Source: Oceanicaulis alexandrii DSM 11625
GTDB taxonomy: Bacteria; Pseudomonadota; Alphaproteobacteria; Caulobacterales; Maricaulaceae
DNA length: 64,000 nucleotides
Assembly (NCBI RefSeq): GCF_000420265.1
Contig: NZ_ATUP01000001.1
Span: 2,232,001 to 2,296,000 of the forward strand
Direction of reading: 5' to 3'
Shown: positions 53,556-64,000 of the stretch, one piece after another
Numbering within the stretch: the first letter of the stretch is position 1
How the letters are laid out: each line of letters opens with the position of its first letter
Made by a program: the position numbers and the translations under genes
Notes under the pieces: generated by a model
Seen by the model: only the letters and a program-made list of their open reading frames with translations
Databases searched by the model: none
What the model was told of the DNA's origin: nothing

Positions 53556-53614
53556 GGCCGCATGCAAGCGGCATTTCCCCCTCGCGGTCAATGCCGCAAC
53601 CCGTCAACGGCTGA

Positions 53615-55957
53615 TCAGGCTGCAATCGCCCGGGCGCCCGCGTCTAACAGCACTTTCAGCGCGTTTTCGCTTAGGGGCTCTGCGAAACTTAGTCCGGCCT
53701 CTCCCCCGCTGGCCCAGATCACCGTCGCCAGATCATCCAGCGGCGGGCTGGTCAGCTTGACGATCTGGCCTTCCGTGAGGTCATTGCAAGCGATCCGAAC
53801 GCCCTGTTTTGAAGCATCAATCAGCGTGATGGTCATCCGCTTGTCGCCGACCATCAGCTCGGCATTGTGTTGCACGGACTGGCGTTGTTCTCGCCGGCTC
53901 TCGGCTGCGGCCACGGCTTGCTGAACGATCTCGGGAATCGCTGTGCTGGCCTCGCTTGCTGTGGTCGCCATGGTTTGCACCAGGCCCGCCATGCCTTCTG
54001 CATCCTTGGCGGAACGCGTGGTCATCTCGACCAGTTCACTGATATCGCTGCTCACGCGCGTCAGCGCTTCGCGATTCTGGTCGACAAAGCTTGAGAGAGA
54101 CCCTGTGGACGCGGATTGCTCTTCCATCGCGGCGGCCACAGACGCTGTCACTTCGCCAATATTTTCAATGGACTGGCTGATGGCGTTCATGGCCTCCACC
54201 GTGGATTGGGTGCGGTTCTGGATCTGGGCGACGCGTTCGGCGATCTGGGTGGTCGACTGATTGGTCTGGGCGGCCAGCGCCTTCACCTCGCTTGCGACCA
54301 CCGCGAAGCCCTTGCCTGCGTCTCCGGCCCGCGCGGCTTCTATGGTGGCGTTCAAGGCCAGCAGATTGGTCTGCTCGGCGATGTCGGTGATCATTCCGAT
54401 GAAGTCGCTGATCTGCTGGGCGGCTTCATTGAGCTCCTCAACGCTCTGCCGGGACCGGTCCGCCTCACCCATGGCGTTTCGCGCCAGGGCGTCGCCGCGT
54501 GTGATCTGCTGGGTGACTTCGCCGATGGCGGCTGACAGTTCAGACGCCAGTTCTGCGGCGCGACCGGTATGCTTGACGTTCTGCTCTGTCGCCTGGGTGA
54601 CCTGATCCGCCGTGCGACCAGCTGATTCCAGCGTGCTGCGGATCGTGTCGCTGTTGGATTTCAGCGATTGAGCAGCGTCGGCGACGGACCCGACAGATTC
54701 CAGTGTCGCCGCCTCCACGCGGGTCGCCATCTCGCTCAGGACCTTGCGGCGCTCTCTCATGGCCGCCTGTTCCATCCCCGCCCGTTCCTGGACCGCCTGC
54801 TCTCGCTCATGCGTCGCTTTGCGGAAGGATTCCGCGGTGCGCGCCAAAACGCCGATCTCGTCGCCTCGCTCCGCTCCGGTGATCACAACACTGGTGTCCC
54901 CGCCCGCCAGCTTGCCCAGGCATGCCGTGATCGCTGCGAGAGGGCGCACGACCGACCACATCAACGCTGCGGTCCCGAAAAGGGCAATCAGGGCGATCAC
55001 GATGGTCAAGGCCAGGGTTGTCAGAGCTGTATTCCGGGCTTGCAGTCGCAAGGTGGCGGCGTTGCTGATGATGTCCTGAGCAAGAACCTCTTCGAGCTGC
55101 ATCAGCAGCTCGATACGCTGGGTGGTCAGCTCGAACCAGTCGCTGCCGGTCAGGTTTGACAACGCGTCGCCATATCCTGCGGCAATCAGGTTTTCGCGGG
55201 CAGTGTCGACGGCGAGTGCTTCGGGTTGTTCCAGAAGGGTGTCGAGCCTTTGCGCCCAGTCAGCGCCCATCAATTCGCGAAACTCTGTAAAAAAGGCGGT
55301 CTGACGCGCCATCAGATTCAATGCCAGCTGGTGCCTGTCCGGCGTTACGCTGCGTGAGGCGAAAATGTTGGATCCGACAGCCCGTTCAATGCCGGCGCTT
55401 TCCTTGGCCGACATGAGATTGAGCAGGCCGATCATCTGACTCGACAGGTCACTGGATTTGCCCAGATGGGACAGTTCGGCGACGGATTCCAGCATCGCCG
55501 AAATGGTTTGCGTGTAAGGGCCGACCGCTTGGCCCAGGTTGAGGTTCAATCCGTCTATGCGCTGGCGATGGGTGACCAGCTGCGCAAGATGCTCGTCTAC
55601 CTGATGCAGAACATCTTCGAGATGGGGTTGGTTCAGGCTTGCGGCGGCAGTGGTTCGAGCTGTGCGGTACTGACTCAGGACGCTGTCGGTTTCATCGCGC
55701 TGCGTTTGCAAAGCCCGACGATAGGTATCGCCGCCCTGGCTGCCGACAAACCCCGCTGAGCGTCCGCGCTCTCGCTGGAGTTGGTGAACCAGTTCGCTGA
55801 TGCTCCGCGTGAAGCGTGTGGCGTCCTCCACAGCCGCCATATCACGCGCGACGCTCCATTGATTGATCACAAGACTGGCGGCAAAGAACACCAGTGCGAG
55901 CGTGGGCAACAAGGCGGAAACAATCATTCGCCAGGTCACGGGTATATTGGACAGCAT
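53615..55957 (-). CDS. Methyl-accepting chemotaxis protein with NIT and PilZ domains
   Basis: 780 residues. TM1 (about 12-32), a periplasmic NIT-like nitrate/nitrite sensor with [20 protein letters not shown] (about 45-280), TM2 (about 312-335), HAMP, then a methyl-accepting domain with the highly conserved hairpin tip ([40 protein letters not shown]). At the C-terminus, RREQR then DASKQG (about 690-715) and a beta-barrel-like tail match PilZ, a c-di-GMP-binding domain. It links nitrate sensing, c-di-GMP and flagellar control. Confidence 0.9.
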   Translation of the reverse strand: MLSNIPVTWRMIVSALLPTLALVFFAASLVINQWSVARDMAAVEDATRFTRSISELVHQLQRERGRSAGFVGSQGGDTYRRALQTQRDETDSVLSQYRTARTTAAASLNQPHLEDVLHQVDEHLAQLVTHRQRIDGLNLNLGQAVGPYTQTISAMLESVAELSHLGKSSDLSSQMIGLLNLMSAKESAGIERAVGSNIFASRSVTPDRHQLALNLMARQTAFFTEFRELMGADWAQRLDTLLEQPEALAVDTARENLIAAGYGDALSNLTGSDWFELTTQRIELLMQLEEVLAQDIISNAATLRLQARNTALTTLALTIVIALIALFGTAALMWSVVRPLAAITACLGKLAGGDTSVVITGAERGDEIGVLARTAESFRKATHEREQAVQERAGMEQAAMRERRKVLSEMATRVEAATLESVGSVADAAQSLKSNSDTIRSTLESAGRTADQVTQATEQNVKHTGRAAELASELSAAIGEVTQQITRGDALARNAMGEADRSRQSVEELNEAAQQISDFIGMITDIAEQTNLLALNATIEAARAGDAGKGFAVVASEVKALAAQTNQSTTQIAERVAQIQNRTQSTVEAMNAISQSIENIGEVTASVAAAMEEQSASTGSLSSFVDQNREALTRVSSDISELVEMTTRSAKDAEGMAGLVQTMATTASEASTAIPEIVQQAVAAAESRREQRQSVQHNAELMVGDKRMTITLIDASKQGVRIACNDLTEGQIVKLTSPPLDDLATVIWASGGEAGLSFAEPLSENALKVLLDAGARAIAA

Positions 55958-56050
55958 TGCTTGATCTCCCGAAGCACACTCTTGAAGCGTTGCCTGCTTG
56001 GGTTGATCGGTGATTAAGCACTCGCGTGGATGGCGTGTCGTGCAAGGCGG

Positions 56051-57061
56051 TCAATCGGGGTCTGGAAGCCGGTTTCCCAGATTGTCCGTTCGGGCGTCTT
56101 GATCGCGCTGCATGGCGCGGGTCACGCCGGGGGTGGCGATCGCTTCACGGCGCGCCTCGCTGAGCGCCAGCATGATGCGTTCGACTTGTGATGGGTTTGC
56201 GCCCAGCTGACGCAGTTGGAACGCCATGCGGTCCATGTCTTCGATAAATTCCGGCGACGCCTCGCCCAGGGCCTGAAGACCGAAGCGGGCCAGCTCGGCG
56301 GATCTCGGATTGGGCCCGTCCGGACACGCTCCTGCTTCCAGATTGGCTTGGGATGAGGAGAGGCAAAAACTCTCACGGACTGTTCCCACGACGCCGTTCA
56401 GGGACAGGGCGACCTGAAAATCGGCCGGGTCCAGCCGGGTTTCAGCCCGCGTCAGGATATCAGCGAAGCTGGGCCGCCGGGCGGCGGCGCGCGGGGGCGC
56501 CGGATTGATCTGGGTTGTGGCGACAGGGCCATTTGCAGCCGGCGGTGCAGATGAAGAGAGCTGGCCGCGGCCCGAGCCGCGTGAACTGTTCTGAGTCGCG
56601 GGGCTATCCTGTGGAAGGGCGACATCGGGGCTCAGACTGATCGCAGTGTCGTCAATTGGCGGCGTGTCGTCCTCAGGGGAGTCCGCTGGCGTGTCTTCGG
56701 CGGCGACGGGGTCAGGCGCGGCTGTCTCGGTCTCATTCACGGGCGACGGTTCAGCGTCCGCCGGGTCCGCTTCGACCTCCGCCAGGGGCGGTTCGATCAG
56801 ACGGGCGTCGCTTTCGGCGTCCGTCGCGCTAATGGTGTAAAAGCGCACATCCAGGACATCGCTGACAGCGCTGATCCGCAAGAGTTCGGCCGGCGGCGTC
56901 CGGATCAGAAGCGCGAGCATCGCCACATGCAAGAGGATCGCCAGCCCCAAGGGCAGGCTGCGCCGTATCGCGTCGCGCAACCGGTCAGGGCTGAGGGCGG
57001 GGAGCGGAGAAGCGGAGACACTCACAGCGCAACAGATGAGGCCATTGCGCCGGGGTTTCAA
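56051..57061 (-). CDS. Membrane-anchored protein with acidic proline-rich linker
   Basis: 336 residues (or 324 if translation starts at GTG 57025). One N-terminal transmembrane helix (LPLGLAILLHVAMLALLI), a long acidic/proline-rich periplasmic spacer (about 90-190) and a 130-residue C-terminal domain with a paired-cysteine stretch (SFCLSSSQANLEAGAC). This layout recalls TonB/TolA-type proteins, but no TonB C-terminal motif is seen. Neighbouring genes do not clarify its role. Confidence 0.6.
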   Translation of the reverse strand: MKPRRNGLICCAVSVSASPLPALSPDRLRDAIRRSLPLGLAILLHVAMLALLIRTPPAELLRISAVSDVLDVRFYTISATDAESDARLIEPPLAEVEADPADAEPSPVNETETAAPDPVAAEDTPADSPEDDTPPIDDTAISLSPDVALPQDSPATQNSSRGSGRGQLSSSAPPAANGPVATTQINPAPPRAAARRPSFADILTRAETRLDPADFQVALSLNGVVGTVRESFCLSSSQANLEAGACPDGPNPRSAELARFGLQALGEASPEFIEDMDRMAFQLRQLGANPSQVERIMLALSEARREAIATPGVTRAMQRDQDARTDNLGNRLPDPD

Positions 57062-57076
57062 TCACTGATCAGTCGC

Positions 57077-57235
57077 TTAGCGTCCGAGATGTGTCGCGCC
57101 GGACGCCTCGACGGCGATAAACAGGGACTCCGCGCCGCTGGCCGATCCGGTGTAGAGCGTCCAGGCGGCGGCGATCAGGCACAGGGCTGCGAGCCCGAGG
57201 CCCAGAAGGCCCATGCTGGATGTGTTCTGCTTCAT
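57077..57235 (-). CDS. 52-residue small membrane protein
   Basis: MKQNTSSMGLLGLGLAALCL-IAAAW then a polar tail (TLYTGSASGAESLFIAVEAS). One hydrophobic helix (about 8-27). The ATG at 57235 is preceded by AAGGGAGGGCGAGACG. No other frame in this stretch has a ribosome site. No family is recognised. Confidence 0.6.
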   Translation of the reverse strand: MKQNTSSMGLLGLGLAALCLIAAAWTLYTGSASGAESLFIAVEASGATHLGR

Positions 57236-57427
57236 CGTCTCGCCCTCCCTTGGCCTGCCTCGTCTGCGGCGTGTGAACCGGACATGAATTAGCCTTAGCC
57301 TGTCCCGAGGCGGCTCCGGGGCCGAAATCGGGCGAAGGCGAGGTCAAATGTGTTGATTTCTGGGCGGAACAGTTGTGCGCAAAGCCGCGCCGATTAGGCT
57401 GGCGACGGATCACGGGAGGATGTCGCC

Positions 57428-59243
<1,816 letters not shown>

Positions 59244-59338
59244 AGAAACTCTATAGCTTTCTTTCAAAAACTCAGTTGGCGTCCGAAGGCGTTCATCCCC
59301 ACATTGTAAGTATGGATTTCACCGCAAAGGAGGCGGCA

Positions 59339-59806
59339 ATGGACATCAATATGGGTCTGAGCAAAGAGCAACGCGAAACCATGGCCAAGGCGGTCACGGC
59401 GCTGCTGGCCGACACGTATGCGCTCTATTTCAAAACGCACGCCTATCACTGGAACGTGACCGGTCCGCGCTTTCACGACCTGCACACCATGTTCGAGGAA
59501 CAATACACCGAGCTGTGGACGGCCACTGACGACATCGCCGAACGCATCCGGGCGCTGGGCGTGCTGGCGCCGATTTCATACGAAGAGATGGGCGCGTCAG
59601 CCAAGATCAAGCACGACAGCGCCACGCCTGACGCCAACACCATGGTCGCCAATCTGGTGGCGGGTCACGAGCAAGTGGTGCGCACGGCGCGCGACGCGCT
59701 CAAGCTGGCGGAAGAACATGGCGATGAGGCGACGTCAGACCTGATCGCTCCGCGCATCACCCTGCACGAGAAGACGGCCTGGATGTTGCGGGCGACGCTG
59801 GGCTAG
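59339..59806 (+). CDS. dps: Dps-family ferritin-like protein
   Basis: 155 residues from the ATG at 59339, after AGGAGG with six-base spacing. KTHAYHWNVTGPRFHDLHTMFEEQY carries the Dps ferroxidase residues at the dimer interface. Dps stores iron and shields DNA from peroxide. A strong terminator follows. Confidence 0.95.
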   Translation: MDINMGLSKEQRETMAKAVTALLADTYALYFKTHAYHWNVTGPRFHDLHTMFEEQYTELWTATDDIAERIRALGVLAPISYEEMGASAKIKHDSATPDANTMVANLVAGHEQVVRTARDALKLAEEHGDEATSDLIAPRITLHEKTAWMLRATLG

Positions 59807-59830
59807 GTCTTCAAGCACCGCCAGAGCATG

Positions 59831-59866
59831 AAAAACCCCGCCAGCGAAGACGCTGGCGGGGTTTTC
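59831..59866 (+). terminator. Rho-independent terminator after dps
   Basis: A 15-bp stem AAAACCCCGCCAGCG/CGCTGGCGGGGTTTT with loop AAGA. It is symmetrical enough to act in both directions. Confidence 0.9.
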
Positions 59867-60196
59867 TGTACGTGCGCTCGAGGGGGAGGGTGCGCACGTC
59901 CATGACGTCAATAGCGGCTGACTAAGCCTTCTATAATAAGAAAAGAGCCGGCCCCGCATCGGCGGTGACCGGCTCAGTTTAGCATACCTAATCGGGGAGG
60001 AGACGGTATGCGCTCAAAGGGGAAAGCAGACAAAGCATCCGCTGTCGGGGGGTATATGCCCCTCTCCCTCAATCGAGACAACAGCCCGTTCGCCATAGCC
60101 GTTATGCGTTTTTGCGGGGCTGCAACAATTGTGTCAGAGGGCTGCCGCAATGGTGTCGCAATTGGATCCAAACCGGCCCAAATCGGGTCGAAACGG
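59867..60196. other. Intergenic region with a hairpin facing lysR
   Basis: 330 bp without a supported gene. GAGCCGG (59945-59951) and CCGGCTC (59969-59975) form a hairpin which, on the minus strand, is followed by TTTTCTTATT; it may terminate the lysR transcript. ORFs through this stretch on both strands lack ribosome sites. Confidence 0.55.
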
Positions 60197-61090
60197 CTAT
60201 TCGCGCCAGAGTTTGACCTCTTCCATGATGAAATCACGGAAGGCTTTCACCCGGCGCGACGCGCGCAATTCCTCAGGGAAGATCAGATACACTTCGAAGG
60301 GCGGTCCCTCGACGGTCTCAAACAGGCGTTTGAGCCTGTCATTTTCGCGCGCCACGTAATCGGGCAGGCCCACCAGGCCCAGGCCGGCCTCGGCCAGACG
60401 CATCATGCCGTGAATCGTGCTCGCTTCGGCCAGCGCCTCACGCGGCTTGTCGCCCGGCTCGCGGCCCAGATCCAGATGCCAGTTGAGATTGGGGATGGGC
60501 GCCAGATTGCGCGGGCCGTAGCCGACAAAGTCATGACGGTCGAGATCGTCATAGCTCGAAGGCGCGCCCTTGCGTTCCAGATAGGCTTCAGACGCATACA
60601 GATGCTGGTCCACCACCATAAGCTTGCGCTGGATGAGATCGTTCTGGGTCGCCGCCCAGGGTCTCAGCGCCACATCGGCTTCAAGGTTGGCGATATCCAG
60701 TTCATGGTCGACCAGCAGCAAGCGCACCCGGATTTGCGGGTAGAGCGCATGAAAGCGCGCCAGGCGCGGCGCGAGCCATGTGGCGCCCATGGCGGTGGGC
60801 GCGGTCACCCGTAACAGGCCGCTCGGTTCATCCCGGCAGTCCAGCACATTGGCTTCAGCGAGCGCGATCTTGCCCGCCACATCCTTGCTGGCTTCAAACA
60901 GGACGCGCCCCGGCTCGGTCAGCAGCAGGCCGCGGGTATGGCGATGAAACAGTTTCACCCCCAGCTCGCCTTCGAGCGCCGAGATTTGTCGGCTGACGGC
61001 GGATTGCGACAGGGCCAGGGCTTCCGCGGCGCCGGTCAGCGATCCCACTTCGGCGGCCGCGTGGAAGGTTTTGAGCTTGTCCCAATCCAT
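60197..61090 (-). CDS. LysR-family transcriptional regulator
   Basis: 297 residues. The N-terminal winged helix (MDWDKLKTFHAAAEVGSLTGAAEALALSQSAVSRQISALE) and C-terminal substrate-binding domain are intact. The target and effector are unknown. It lies 12 bp after the ABC permease stop, so probably forms one transcript with it. Confidence 0.93.
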   Translation of the reverse strand: MDWDKLKTFHAAAEVGSLTGAAEALALSQSAVSRQISALEGELGVKLFHRHTRGLLLTEPGRVLFEASKDVAGKIALAEANVLDCRDEPSGLLRVTAPTAMGATWLAPRLARFHALYPQIRVRLLLVDHELDIANLEADVALRPWAATQNDLIQRKLMVVDQHLYASEAYLERKGAPSSYDDLDRHDFVGYGPRNLAPIPNLNWHLDLGREPGDKPREALAEASTIHGMMRLAEAGLGLVGLPDYVARENDRLKRLFETVEGPPFEVYLIFPEELRASRRVKAFRDFIMEEVKLWRE

Positions 61091-61102
61091 CAGGGGGCGC
61101 CT

Positions 61103-62362
61103 TTACAGTTTGATCGTCATGCCGTCAGCGAGCGAATTGCGATAGGCGCGCCAGGCCGGAAACAGGCCGAGAAGAGCGGCGGCTCCGGTAACGGCGCCGA
61201 CAATGGTCAGATCGTATAGCCCCGGCGCCAAGCCCGGCAAGAGAATGCCGAAGCGCGCCTCCAGCAGCGGAGCGAGCGCGTTGAGCGCGCCATACGTGGC
61301 GATCGCCCCCAGGACAGCGCCGGCGAGCGCGACCAGGGCCGCTTCCGCCACCAGCAGCACGAAGACATGGCCGGGGCGGGCGCCCAGGGCGCGCAGGATC
61401 GCCATTTCGCGCCGCCGCTCATTCAGGCTGGTCAGAATGGCTGTCAGGATCGACACAAGGCCTGTCAGCACTACAAACGCCGCCACGGCGGCCAGAGTGC
61501 GTTCGGCGACGCCCACAATGCTCCACAGCTGAGCCAGCGCCACGCCCGGGATCACGGCTTGCAGCGGTTCTTCGGGATAGGTGTTGATGGCGCGCTGCAG
61601 CCGAAGCGCGGCCACCGGGCTGTCGAGCCCCACGAAAAAGGCCGTGAGCTGGTCCGGCGTCAGATCCATGGCGCGCAGCTCATCAGCGGAGACAGTCGCG
61701 CCCGATCCTGTGGCGCCGCCCAGATGGATGGCTTCAATCGCTTCAAGGGTGACCATGACGGACTGGTCCAGCGGCGTCCCGGTGGGCGCCAGCACGCCCA
61801 CCACGGTGAACGGGTTGCTGTCATGTTCGATGAAGCCCACCGCGCCCATGCCGTGGGCGACGATGATTTCGTCGCCAGTCTGATAGCCCTGTTCGCGCGC
61901 GACGGCGGCGCCGATCACGGCGCCGAACAGGTCGCTGAAGGGCTGGCCGCTGGCGAACTCCAGATGGCGTCCGCCGCCGTATTGATAGTGTTCGAACAGG
62001 TCCGGCGTCGACCCGATCACCCGGTGACCGCGATGGGAATCGCCCAGGCTGATCGGCACGGTCCAGGCCACGCCGGACGCGCTGGCCACTGTCTCATAGC
62101 TTTCCCAGGTGATGTTGTTGGTGGCGTCGCCGATGTGGAACACCGAATAGAGCAACAGGTTCACCGGGCTCGATCGCGCGCCGACGATCAGGTCGACGCC
62201 GGAGATGGTGTTTTCAAAGCTCTCGCGGGCGCCATGGCGCACTTTCTCCACGCCGAGAAACAGCATGACTGAAATGGCGACCGTCAACACGGTCAGGATG
62301 GCGGTGGCGCGGCGATTGGCGATGGAGCGCAGGGCGAGGTTCAGGACAGGCAGACGCGCCAT
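61103..62362 (-). CDS. ABC transporter permease, MacB/FtsX-like
   Basis: 419 residues with one N-terminal helix, a periplasmic domain of about 240 residues, and three C-terminal helices (VAAFVVLTGLVSILTAIL, FVLLVAEAALVALAGAVLGAIATYGAL, LTIVGAVTGAAALLGLFPAWRAY). ERRREMAILRALGARPGHV is the coupling-helix motif of the FtsX/MacB permeases (LolCE type). The start codon overlaps the ATPase stop by one base (TAATG). Such pumps extrude lipoproteins, peptides or drugs; the substrate is unknown. Confidence 0.9.
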   Translation of the reverse strand: MARLPVLNLALRSIANRRATAILTVLTVAISVMLFLGVEKVRHGARESFENTISGVDLIVGARSSPVNLLLYSVFHIGDATNNITWESYETVASASGVAWTVPISLGDSHRGHRVIGSTPDLFEHYQYGGGRHLEFASGQPFSDLFGAVIGAAVAREQGYQTGDEIIVAHGMGAVGFIEHDSNPFTVVGVLAPTGTPLDQSVMVTLEAIEAIHLGGATGSGATVSADELRAMDLTPDQLTAFFVGLDSPVAALRLQRAINTYPEEPLQAVIPGVALAQLWSIVGVAERTLAAVAAFVVLTGLVSILTAILTSLNERRREMAILRALGARPGHVFVLLVAEAALVALAGAVLGAIATYGALNALAPLLEARFGILLPGLAPGLYDLTIVGAVTGAAALLGLFPAWRAYRNSLADGMTIKL

Positions 62363-63084
62363 TATGCAGGCTCCTTCGCACTGACCGTGTTGATCTCGCT
62401 CAGATCCAGCGCGCGGTCGAACTGGGAGGCGAGGCCGCCGTCATGGCTGACGAACAGCAAGGCCGCGCCAGACGCGGTGCATTCTTCCTTGAGCAAGGCG
62501 ATGAAGGCGTCGCGACTGTCTGCATCAAGCGCCGAGGTCGGCTCGTCCGCCAGGATCAGCCCCGGCTTGCCGATCAGGGCGCGCGCCGCGGCGACGCGCT
62601 GTTGCTGGCCGACGCTGAGATTGGCCGCGCGCTGGGACCAGACTTCACGGGCGTCAAGGCCAAGCCGTTCCAGCAGTCTGCGCGCTTCAGCCTGTTCGCC
62701 GCCTGCAGCTTCAGCCTGACGCGCACGCTCGGATGAGAACCGGCAGGGCAGCATGACGTTCTCGCCCACCGGCAGATAGGGCAGCAGGTTGAACATCTGG
62801 AAGATCACGCCCAGATGCGCCGCGCGAAACGCGTCGCGCTTCGCCGGGGACAGGGTCTGCATCGCCTGGCCCAGAATCTCCAGATCGCCCGAGCGAGGCT
62901 CCAGGATGCCGGAGATCAGGCCCAGTAATGTGGATTTGCCGGACCCGCTGGCGCCTCGAAGGAAAATTCGCTCGCCGGCTTCCACGCGCAGGGCGTCAAT
63001 GGAGATGACATCCGGCTGACGCCGCGTATAGGCGAAGCGCAAATCAGACAGGGCGAGGGCGGGGGGCGCAGGCGTCGAGGTCAT
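62362..63084 (-). CDS. ABC transporter ATP-binding protein, LolD/MacB-like
   Basis: 240 residues. Walker A GASGSGKSTLLG, Q-loop IFQMFNLLPYLPVGENVMLPC, ABC signature NLSVGQQQRVAAARAL, Walker B LILADEPTSALD. The ATG at 63084 is preferred over an upstream ATG at 63120. It pairs with the permease downstream, the two overlapping by one base. No periplasmic adaptor gene is nearby. Confidence 0.93.
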   Translation of the reverse strand: MTSTPAPPALALSDLRFAYTRRQPDVISIDALRVEAGERIFLRGASGSGKSTLLGLISGILEPRSGDLEILGQAMQTLSPAKRDAFRAAHLGVIFQMFNLLPYLPVGENVMLPCRFSSERARQAEAAGGEQAEARRLLERLGLDAREVWSQRAANLSVGQQQRVAAARALIGKPGLILADEPTSALDADSRDAFIALLKEECTASGAALLFVSHDGGLASQFDRALDLSEINTVSAKEPA

Positions 63085-63135
63085 ACGCAATTGTGTAACG
63101 TCGAGACTGCGCCCCGCCAAGTGAAACCGGGCGCG

Positions 63136-64000
63136 TTAAGCTGCGTCGGACGCCTTGTCGCGGGCGGCGTCGAGGGCGGCGAGATAGCGTTCCGCTTCCA
63201 GCGCCGCCATGCAGCCCATGCCCGCCGCCGTGATGGCCTGGCGATACTTGTCGTCGGTCACGTCGCCCGCGGCGAACACGCCGGGGATCGTGGTGGAGGT
63301 GGAATCAGGCGCGGTGACCAGATAGCCGCCTTCCTTGGTTTCCAGCTGACCGGTGAACAATTCCGTCGCCGGAGCATGGCCGATGGCGATGAAGACGCCG
63401 TCAGCGGGGCGCGCTTCGATCTCGCCGGTCTTGACGTTCTTAAGCCGGACGCCGGTGACGGATTTGACCGGCTTGTCTTCGCCGGTGACCTCTTCAAGCT
63501 GGCTGTCCCAGACCACTTCCACCTTGGGGTGATTGAACAGGCGGTCCTGCATGATCTTTTCCGCACGCAGGGAATCGCGGCGGTGCACCAGCGTCACTTT
63601 CGAGGCGAAATTGGTCAGAAACAGCGCTTCTTCCACCGCGGTGTTGCCGCCGCCGACCACGAAGACTTCCTTGTCGCGATAGAAAAACCCGTCGCATGTG
63701 GCGCAGGCGGACACGCCATAGCCCTGATACGCCTGCTCGCTGTCCAGGCCGAGCCATTTGGCGCTGGCGCCGGTGGCGATGACCACGGCGTCCGCGGTGT
63801 AGACCACGCCGCTATCGCCGGTCAGCTTGAACGGGCGCGCGCTGAGATCGGCGTCGACGATCAGGTCATCGGCGAAGGCCGTGCCCATGTTTTCCGCCTG
63901 GGCCTTCATCTGCTCCATCAGCCAGGGACCCTGAATGGGGTCGGCGAAGCCGGGATAGTTTTCCACATCGGTGGTGATGGTCAGCTGACCGCCTGGCTGC
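63136..64000 (-). CDS. trxB: Thioredoxin reductase, N-terminal part missing
   Basis: The gene runs off the right edge on the minus strand; about 287 residues of the C-terminal part are seen. The CATC redox pair (SACATCDGFFYRDKE), the NADPH-binding VFVVGGGNTAVEEALFL and the FAD-binding GVFAAGDVTDDKYRQAITAAGMGCMAALEAERYL are present. The frame stays open through GGQLTITTDVENYPGF at the edge. It reduces thioredoxin with NADPH. Confidence 0.96.
   Translation of the reverse strand, partial: QPGGQLTITTDVENYPGFADPIQGPWLMEQMKAQAENMGTAFADDLIVDADLSARPFKLTGDSGVVYTADAVVIATGASAKWLGLDSEQAYQGYGVSACATCDGFFYRDKEVFVVGGGNTAVEEALFLTNFASKVTLVHRRDSLRAEKIMQDRLFNHPKVEVVWDSQLEEVTGEDKPVKSVTGVRLKNVKTGEIEARPADGVFIAIGHAPATELFTGQLETKEGGYLVTAPDSTSTTIPGVFAAGDVTDDKYRQAITAAGMGCMAALEAERYLAALDAARDKASDAA

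Noticed and set aside
59974-60237. Minus-strand ORF between dps and lysR
   Set aside because: It overlaps the end of lysR, has no ribosome site, and its amino-acid composition is atypical; treated as intergenic.

Overview
The window is bacterial chromosome from an alphaproteobacterium, most likely of the stalked or dimorphic marine lineage related to Caulobacter (Maricaulis/Oceanicaulis-type). The evidence is high GC, a SciP orthologue, a fliF-fliG-fliH-fliN-flbD-flhA-flhF-flhG cluster with the sigma54 activator FlbD, CtrA-like boxes (TTAA-N7-TTAA), and the SRP RNA-dnaX-ybaB block. The lineage is inferred from gene content; no marker-gene search was possible.

Layout. 1-10.7 kb: the end of an acyltransferase, then ybaB/dnaX/SRP RNA, an exported HExxH protein, a LuxR-type regulator without luxI, a membrane-protein gene broken by an 8-bp tandem duplication beside its XRE regulator, a small outer-membrane barrel, an AhpD-like protein, nudC and a membrane-anchored cytochrome c. 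10.8-28.7 kb: flagellar genes. On the minus strand, fliF to flhG build the MS ring, switch, export gate and placement machinery. sciP and fliK-flgD-flgE follow, and flgK-flgL run divergently. Two sigma54 -24/-12 promoters lie back to back between fliK and flgK. 28.8-38.8 kb: housekeeping genes (proC, ybjN-like, ubiK-like, lgt, a NDUFAF7-type methyltransferase, prs, rplY, pth). A response regulator and a histidine kinase with an ethylene-receptor-like membrane domain sit between the methyltransferase and prs. A Ca2+/Na+ exchanger is preceded by a 26-residue membrane protein. 38.9-45.5 kb: a GAF/PAS hybrid kinase, several small membrane or exported proteins and an OmpR/HK pair.

45.5-49.7 kb is the accessory region. 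A cluster of dispersed palindromic repeats, one inserted in frame inside a helix-turn-helix protein gene, leads into AT-rich DNA. This carries a lipoprotein, a zinc-ribbon protein and a two-gene unit that I read as a Kiwa anti-phage system (KwaA membrane protein and KwaB). 49.7-64 kb returns to high GC: uvrB, a CheY-like regulator, threonine aldolase, a chemoreceptor with NIT and PilZ domains, an ACT-less prephenate dehydratase next to aspartate aminotransferase, dps, a LysR regulator, an ABC transporter of the MacB/FtsX type, and trxB running off the end.

I found no tRNA genes, CRISPR arrays, transposases or prophage genes. The most rewarding loci are the ethylene-receptor-like kinase, the Kiwa pair, the repeat-derived in-frame insertion, the slipped-repeat pseudogene and three small membrane proteins of 26, 43 and 52 residues.
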